Assembly: GCF_000224335.1 (NCBI RefSeq)
Contig: NZ_AFXZ01000037.1
Span: 1 to 55,295 of the forward strand
Direction of reading: 5' to 3'
DNA from: Bizionia argentinensis JUB59
Lineage (GTDB): Bacteria > Bacteroidota > Bacteroidia > Flavobacteriales > Flavobacteriaceae
Length of the DNA stretch: 55,295 nucleotides
In this document: positions 51,030 through 55,295 of the stretch, piece after piece
Position numbering within the stretch: the stretch's first letter is position 1
Layout: every line of letters begins with the position of its first letter
Translations under genes and position numbers: made by a program
The notes under the pieces: generated by a model
The model's database searches: none
Told to the model about the DNA's origin: nothing
What the model saw: only the letters and a program-made list of their open reading frames with translations

Positions 51030-52085
51030 TTAGAGGCTTTTTAGAAAATTATCTAATTTTATTTTGAATAAATCTGGTGTAAATTTTTGATACAAATCCA
51101 TGGCATGCGGTTTTACTTTTTTTTCAGTTTTTCCGCTGTATAATTTAGATTGGTAATCTTTTAAATGTACGGATTCGTTAACGTTTTCTTCTTCAAAAAT
51201 ATTCCAAGTGGCTTTATCAACCCACGTTGAAAAAATAGTAAAAGTTTTAATATTGAGCGCTTTTGCCATATTTACAGCACCACCTTCATTACCAATCAAC
51301 GCATGACAATGTGCCGTTAAAGCTAAAAACTCACGTATACTCTTTCCGAAAAGATCCATATAAATATGATTCTGGGTTTCAGGTTGGCATAAGTTGAAAA
51401 TAGCTTGAGCTTCAACTTCTTGTTTCGGAATATAATTAAACAATATCTGACCATCGGTGCTGTCTACAATCTGATCAATTACCTTGGCCATATATTCAAA
51501 TGGATATGTTTTGTTTGGACCACTTCCTAAAACACTAATCATAATTAGTGGTTTCTCTAGACTGATGCCTTTAGAAATTAAAAACTGTTTACTCGTTTCT
51601 AATTCTTTAGAGGTTAAATAAATTTTAGGTTTAGCGGCTTGTATTTTAATATCCAAAGGCTCTAACAATTGTAACCTGTTTACAATAGCCAAACCGCAAG
51701 CTTTATTTGTATGTTTAAGTCGTTTTATGTTATGCGTATATAAAACGCTAGTGTAAGATTTATAATAAGAAATTTTAATTTTAGCACCCGATAAGGTGGT
51801 GATCAGATTACTGGATAATTTAGAATACACATCAATGACCACATCATAATTTGACTTTCTAACGGCTATCGCCAAATCCCAAAGGGCAGATTTGCGCTTT
51901 TCGACTTCTGGCGTTAATAGTATGTAGTTGTCAATAAAAGGATTGTTTTCAACAACAGCCATGGTATGCGAATTAATTAAATAATCCAATTGCGCTTTTG
52001 GATATCGCTCACGCAAAGCCTCAAACAGGATGCTAGACGTGAGCACATCGCCAATCATTTTTTGTTGTATGACTAAAATTTTCAA
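51030..52085 (-). CDS. family 9 glycosyltransferase (heptosyltransferase-like)
   Basis: A 351-residue GT9 enzyme with the opening KILVIQQKMIGDVLTSSILFEALRERYP (cut here as two blocks, residues 2-14 and 15-29). The middle has YDVVIDVYSKLSSNLITTLS. The C-terminal half has LIMISVLGSGPNKTYPFEYM and the acceptor loop ALIGNEGGAVNMAKALNI (about 264-281). Heptosyltransferases I/II act on the LPS inner core in the cytoplasm; flavobacterial members may move other sugars. It forms an operon with the WaaE-like gene downstream. Confidence 0.88.
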   Translation of the reverse strand: MKILVIQQKMIGDVLTSSILFEALRERYPKAQLDYLINSHTMAVVENNPFIDNYILLTPEVEKRKSALWDLAIAVRKSNYDVVIDVYSKLSSNLITTLSGAKIKISYYKSYTSVLYTHNIKRLKHTNKACGLAIVNRLQLLEPLDIKIQAAKPKIYLTSKELETSKQFLISKGISLEKPLIMISVLGSGPNKTYPFEYMAKVIDQIVDSTDGQILFNYIPKQEVEAQAIFNLCQPETQNHIYMDLFGKSIREFLALTAHCHALIGNEGGAVNMAKALNIKTFTIFSTWVDKATWNIFEEENVNESVHLKDYQSKLYSGKTEKKVKPHAMDLYQKFTPDLFKIKLDNFLKSL

Positions 52086-52155
52086 AAAATCTATTTGTTT
52101 TTATTAATTGCAAAGGATAACGTATCCTGATAACTTTCGGAAATGCAAAATAAAT

Positions 52156-52971
52156 TTATACCGCTACATTATATTCACGTAGAGCGTCATTTAAAGATGT
52201 CTTTTTATCCGTACTTTCTTTACGTTTTCCAATAATTAGAGCACATGGCACTTGAAATTCACCTGCTTTAAACTTCTTGGTGTAACTACCTGGAATTACT
52301 ACCGAACGTGCTGGAATTACACCTTTTGTTTCTACAGGTTCGTCTCCAGTAACATCTATAATTTTTGTGCTCATGGTTAAAACGACATTTGCGCCTAAAA
52401 CAGCTTCTTTTTCTACACGTACACCTTCAACAACAATACAACGGGAGCCAATAAAAGCACCATCTTCAATAATAACTGGTGCTGCTTGAAGTGGTTCTAA
52501 AACACCACCAATACCAACACCACCTGATAGATGTACATTTTTGCCAATTTGTGCACAACTTCCAACGGTTGCCCATGTGTCCACCATAGTACCTTCGCCT
52601 ACATAAGCGCCAATATTAACGTAGCTCGGCATAAGGATTACACCTTTTGAAATATAAGCACCATAACGTGCTACAGCATGTGGTACTACTCGAATACCTT
52701 TATCTGCATAACCTGTTTTTAATGGAATTTTATCGTGATATTCAAAAATACCGACTTCAAAAGTTTCCATTCTCTGAATTGGGAAATAAAGAACAACTGC
52801 CTTTTTCACCCATTCGTTTACTTGCCAGCCGTCTGAAGTTGGTTCAGCAACACGTAAAGTTCCATCATCAAGTAAATCAATAACACTTCTTATGCTATCA
52901 ATAGTTACTTTGTCGGTTAATAATTCGCGGTTTTCCCACGCATCTTCGATTATATGCTGTAATTGTTTCAT
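52156..52971 (-). CDS. dapD: tetrahydrodipicolinate N-succinyltransferase
   Basis: A 271-residue hexapeptide-repeat enzyme of the lysine and diaminopimelate pathway. It succinylates tetrahydrodipicolinate. The N-terminal helix domain (QHIIEDAWENRELL, VIDLLDDGTLRVAEP) and the left-handed helix (VRVVPHAVARYGAYISKGV-type repeats, GTMVDTWATVGSCAQIGKNV, GGVGIGGVLEPLQAAPVII) match DapD. The C-terminal end has VVIPGSYTKKF. TATCTTTG at 53025-53032 on the minus strand is a likely -7 element. Divergent from ruvX. Confidence 0.95.
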   Translation of the reverse strand: MKQLQHIIEDAWENRELLTDKVTIDSIRSVIDLLDDGTLRVAEPTSDGWQVNEWVKKAVVLYFPIQRMETFEVGIFEYHDKIPLKTGYADKGIRVVPHAVARYGAYISKGVILMPSYVNIGAYVGEGTMVDTWATVGSCAQIGKNVHLSGGVGIGGVLEPLQAAPVIIEDGAFIGSRCIVVEGVRVEKEAVLGANVVLTMSTKIIDVTGDEPVETKGVIPARSVVIPGSYTKKFKAGEFQVPCALIIGKRKESTDKKTSLNDALREYNVAV

Positions 52972-53107
52972 AATATTTTTTACTAAAAATTGAAAACCTA
53001 AATTTTAGATTCCTGCTCTTTTCACAAAGATAAAGTTATAATTGAATTCTTGATAATTGATTCGTTTTAAATAAGCGCTTTTCCGATTAAGATTTCATTT
53101 TTAGTAG

Positions 53108-53115
53108 TAACTTTG
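53108..53115 (+). promoter_or_regulatory. -7 element (TAACTTTG) of ruvX
   Basis: TAACTTTG matches TAnnTTTG and ends six bases before the ATG at 53122. Transcription would start at about 53119-53122, making the ruvX mRNA leaderless or nearly so. It also excludes the in-frame TTG at 53113 as the start. Confidence 0.5.
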
Positions 53116-53121
53116 CCAGAT

Positions 53122-53532
53122 ATGGGACGCATACTTGCAATAGATTTCGGTAAAGTTAGAACAGGGATTGCTGTTACAGATGAACTTCAAATAATAGCAT
53201 CTGGTTTAACAACAGTAGACACCAAGAAGCTTATAAGCTTTTTAATCGATTATGTTAAAATCGAATCGGTGGAATTATTCCTTGTTGGCGAACCTAAACA
53301 AATGAATAATGATCCTTCTGAAAGTGAAGTGCTTATTTTACCGTTTTTAGAAAAGTTACAAAAATCAATTCCCCAAATTCCTGTAAAACGGGTGGATGAA
53401 CGTTTTACATCAAAAATGGCATTTCAAACTATGATAGATAGCGGTATGTCCAAGAAAAAGCGCCAAAATAAAGCCTTGGTTGATGAAATTAGTGCCACTT
53501 TAATTCTTCAAAGTTATTTGTATTCTAAATAA
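53122..53532 (+). CDS. ruvX: Holliday junction resolvase-like RuvX/YqgF
   Basis: A 136-residue RNase H-fold protein. ILAIDFGKVRTGIAVTD (about residues 3-19) holds the first catalytic Asp. FLVGEPKQMNNDPSE (about 53-67) and KRVDERFTSKMA (about 92-103) are family blocks, and the final acidic motif is in NKALVDEISATLILQSYL. YqgF proteins act in rRNA 5' maturation and possibly junction resolution. The gene order dapD, ruvX, def, DUF5606 is familiar in flavobacteria. The start is at ATG 53122. Confidence 0.92.
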   Translation: MGRILAIDFGKVRTGIAVTDELQIIASGLTTVDTKKLISFLIDYVKIESVELFLVGEPKQMNNDPSESEVLILPFLEKLQKSIPQIPVKRVDERFTSKMAFQTMIDSGMSKKKRQNKALVDEISATLILQSYLYSK

Positions 53533-53781
53533 AAAGTGGACAATAATTTTAATTTATTGGTTTTCAATAATGTCTTAAATTCACCTTAATATCTTATAAA
53601 GCTCTTTTTTAAGAGTTGGGTTATGCCAACAACATGGATGCATTTTATTATATATCGATGAAACACCAATTTTAAATGTTTATCTGTGATACGTTTATCG
53701 ATGAAATAATGGTTTTTACCTTATAAACGAATATACCTTCTGTTTCAACAAATTAATTCTGTTTCTGCTAGGTAACGATAG

Positions 53782-53789
53782 TATATTTG
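53782..53789 (+). promoter_or_regulatory. -7 element (TATATTTG) of the small exported protein gene
   Basis: TATATTTG lies 26 bases before the ATG at 53816 and just ahead of an in-frame TTG at 53792 where transcription would begin. It supports the ATG as start. Confidence 0.55.
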
Positions 53790-53815
53790 ATTTGTTCAAA
53801 AAAAGTAAATCAAAA

Positions 53816-54061
53816 ATGAAGCAGTTTTTACTAGTAGGATTTTTTACCTTATTAAGTTTAGCAAGTATGCAAGCAGAAACTTCAAATAAAAAAGAAGTTA
53901 TTGAAAATAGTGAGCCAGTTTCAGAACTATTTATAGAGTTAAAAACAAATTCTTTTAAAGTTTCGGCCAAAAAGAAAGATATCTTAATTGAAAAGATTCA
54001 ACTAAAATTAAATGGAAAAATCAATTTATTTGTCTTAAAAGAAAGGCGTGTCTTCTGTTAA
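53816..54061 (+). CDS. small exported hypothetical protein
   Basis: An 81-residue protein with a clear signal peptide (residues 1-20, KQFLLVGFFTLLSLASMQA) and cleavage after MQA. The mature part is about 60 residues, Lys/Glu-rich, with alternating hydrophobic positions (ELFIELKTNSFKV, DILIEKIQLKLNG). No Cys after the signal peptide, so it is not a lipoprotein. I recognise no family. A promoter upstream and a terminator downstream make it a single-gene unit. Confidence 0.65.
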   Translation: MKQFLLVGFFTLLSLASMQAETSNKKEVIENSEPVSELFIELKTNSFKVSAKKKDILIEKIQLKLNGKINLFVLKERRVFC

Positions 54062-54091
54062 GAACAGGTAAATTTTAATTGATAAAGTACC

Positions 54092-54117
54092 AAGCTCCTT
54101 TTTTAAGGAGTTTTTTT
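54092..54117 (+). terminator. intrinsic terminator of the small exported protein gene
   Basis: CTCCTT at 54095-54100 pairs with AAGGAG at 54105-54110, followed by seven T residues. Confidence 0.8.
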
Positions 54118-54174
54118 ATGCGTATCTATAAGAAGAATTGTATTTTTGCACTGAATTTTTAGAAATCGAAATCC

Positions 54175-54765
54175 ATGATATTACCCGTTGTAGCCTATGG
54201 CGATCCTGTTTTAAAAAAAGTAGGAAAAGAAATAACTAAAGACTACCCAAAATTGGATGAGCTATTAGATAACATGTATGACACCATGTATAATGCCTTT
54301 GGTGTTGGTCTTGCTGCGCCACAAGTGGGTCTGGATATTAGATTGTTTTTGGTCGACACATCCCCTTTTGCTGATGACGAAGCGCTTACAGAAGAAGAAC
54401 AGGCCTATTTAAAAGATTTTAAGCAAACATTTATAAATGCCAAAATTTTGGAAGAAACAGGCGATGAATGGGCTTTTAATGAAGGCTGTTTAAGTATTCC
54501 GGACGTTCGCGAAGATGTATTTAGAAAACCAACTATTATTATGGAGTTTCATGATGAAAATTTCGAAAAGCATACCAAAACCTTCGATGGTTTAATTGCC
54601 CGTGTTATTCAGCATGAATACGATCATATTGACGGAATTCTATTTACGGATAAATTGTCATCATTAAAAAAACGTTTGATAAAAAGCAGATTATCAAATA
54701 TTTCCAAAGGAAAAATTAGTGTGGATTATAGAATGCGTTTTCCAAATCAAAAAAAGAAACGATAA
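54175..54765 (+). CDS. def: peptide deformylase
   Basis: A 196-residue metalloenzyme that removes the formyl group from nascent proteins. The three motifs are GVGLAAPQVG (residues 43-52), EGCLSIP (103-109, with metal ligand Cys105) and QHEYDH (146-151, with ligands His147 and His151 and catalytic Glu148). An insertion of about 15 acidic residues between motifs 1 and 2 (SPFADDEALTEEEQAYLKDF) is typical of the Bacteroidota enzyme. The DUF5606 gene follows on the same strand. Confidence 0.96.
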   Translation: MILPVVAYGDPVLKKVGKEITKDYPKLDELLDNMYDTMYNAFGVGLAAPQVGLDIRLFLVDTSPFADDEALTEEEQAYLKDFKQTFINAKILEETGDEWAFNEGCLSIPDVREDVFRKPTIIMEFHDENFEKHTKTFDGLIARVIQHEYDHIDGILFTDKLSSLKKRLIKSRLSNISKGKISVDYRMRFPNQKKKR

Positions 54766-54818
54766 TATTTGTTTAACATAGGTAAACGTTTGATATTTGT
54801 CCACTTTAAAATGAAAAT

Positions 54819-55244
54819 ATGAGTTTAGAAAAAGTATTATCAATAGCAGGAAAACCAGGGTTGTATAAAATGATTGCCCAAACACGAGGTGGTTTTGTTG
54901 CTGAATCTTTATTGGATGGCAAGAAAATATCTGTTGGTGTGCATCATAATGTAAGCATATTAAGTGAAATTGCTATTTACACGCTTACGGAAGAAAAACC
55001 ATTACGTGAGGTTCTGAAATTAATTAAAGAGAAGGAATCGGGTAACGAAACAACTGTCAGTCATAAAGAGAGTAAGGATAAATTAGAAGAATATTTCTTT
55101 GAAATTTTGCCTGATTATGATGAGGATCGTGTTTATCCTAGTGATATTAAGAAAATTATTCAGTGGTATAACCTACTTCAGAAAAATGATTTATTAGATT
55201 TTGAAGAAGAGGCGGAACCCGCAGCTACTGAAGAGGAAGAATAA
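54819..55244 (+). CDS. DUF5606 protein
   Basis: A 141-residue protein of the Bacteroidota-specific DUF5606 family. The opening LEKVLSIAGKPGLYKMIAQT and the block KKISVGVHHNVSILSEIAIYT are characteristic. The centre contains EYFFEILPDYDEDRVYPSDI, and the last dozen residues are acidic (EEEAEPAATEEEE). It is cytoplasmic and of unknown function. It probably shares a transcript with def, 53 bases upstream. Confidence 0.9.
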   Translation: MSLEKVLSIAGKPGLYKMIAQTRGGFVAESLLDGKKISVGVHHNVSILSEIAIYTLTEEKPLREVLKLIKEKESGNETTVSHKESKDKLEEYFFEILPDYDEDRVYPSDIKKIIQWYNLLQKNDLLDFEEEAEPAATEEEE

Positions 55245-55274
55245 AATATTTATATATTTATAACTAAAAAATCC

Positions 55275-55295
55275 AGTAACACATAGCGTGTTACT
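55275..55295. terminator. hairpin at the window edge, probable terminator
   Basis: AGTAACAC at 55275-55282 pairs with GTGTTACT at 55288-55295 around five bases, with six A residues just before it. The other side lies beyond the window, so the T-run cannot be seen. Confidence 0.6.

Noticed and set aside
53716-53970. 84-codon minus-strand frame opposite the small exported protein
   Set aside because: The plus-strand gene has a signal peptide, promoter and terminator, and the antisense frame has none.

Overview
The window is a 55-kb stretch of an AT-rich chromosome from the Bacteroidota, most probably a member of the Flavobacteriaceae. The evidence is two type IX secretion (T9SS type B) adhesin-like proteins with gliding-motility C-terminal domains, many SC/FSC-type lipoprotein signals, families largely confined to the group (DUF4920, DUF5606, the DPP III of M49), and promoters of the Bacteroidota TAnnTTTG type. 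I see no rRNA, tRNA, CRISPR array, prophage or intact insertion sequence. It reads as core chromosome with a few accessory patches.

Layout. 1-5.1 kb: a CT microsatellite at the edge, a 33-residue Cys-rich metallothionein-like peptide followed by the ECF sigma factor SigZ, half a DEAD-box helicase, an Lrp regulator facing a decayed gene, and an MFS transporter preceded by a leader ORF and terminator that look like an attenuator. 5-16 kb: housekeeping and envelope genes (DUF1684, CrcB, SRPBCC/GyrI, DPP III, MazG-like, IlvE, DUF4920, a haem-motif lipoprotein, MnmD with a triplicated 3' end, a TIGR01777 epimerase, YceI), then grpE-dnaJ behind a sigma-54-type promoter and a perfect palindrome. 16-24.7 kb: a tight operon (ABC ATPase, ABC permease, MscS channel, NtrC-like regulator without a DNA-binding domain), PPK2, an M28 peptidase and a proline iminopeptidase-like lipoprotein. 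25.5-30 kb: sucC, DUF1456, a TerB-like protein and uvrB.

30-40 kb: two large T9SS proteins built from about 11 and 4 copies of the same repeat, with the fossil 3' end of a third directly upstream of the second, then an ABC-2 transporter pair. 40-43.7 kb: a pRiA4b ORF-3-like protein, COX15/CtaA, CCA tRNA nucleotidyltransferase and TsaC. 43.8-52.1 kb: a lipopolysaccharide or surface-glycan cluster (DegT aminotransferase, NeuD/PglD-like acetyltransferase, six glycosyltransferases or candidates, a Kdo-kinase-like protein) in which neighbours alternate strands and 3' ends overlap. 52.1-55.3 kb: dapD, ruvX, a small exported protein, def and a DUF5606 gene.

The most interesting items are the ECF promoter / Cys-rich peptide / hairpin / SigZ module at 226-1001, the probable leader-peptide attenuator of the MFS transporter at 4261-4421, the sigma-54-type promoter and palindrome of grpE-dnaJ, a candidate small RNA after dnaJ, and the T9SS fossil at 38.07-38.15 kb. 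Everything is read by eye from sequence; family names rest on recognised motifs, not on database searches.
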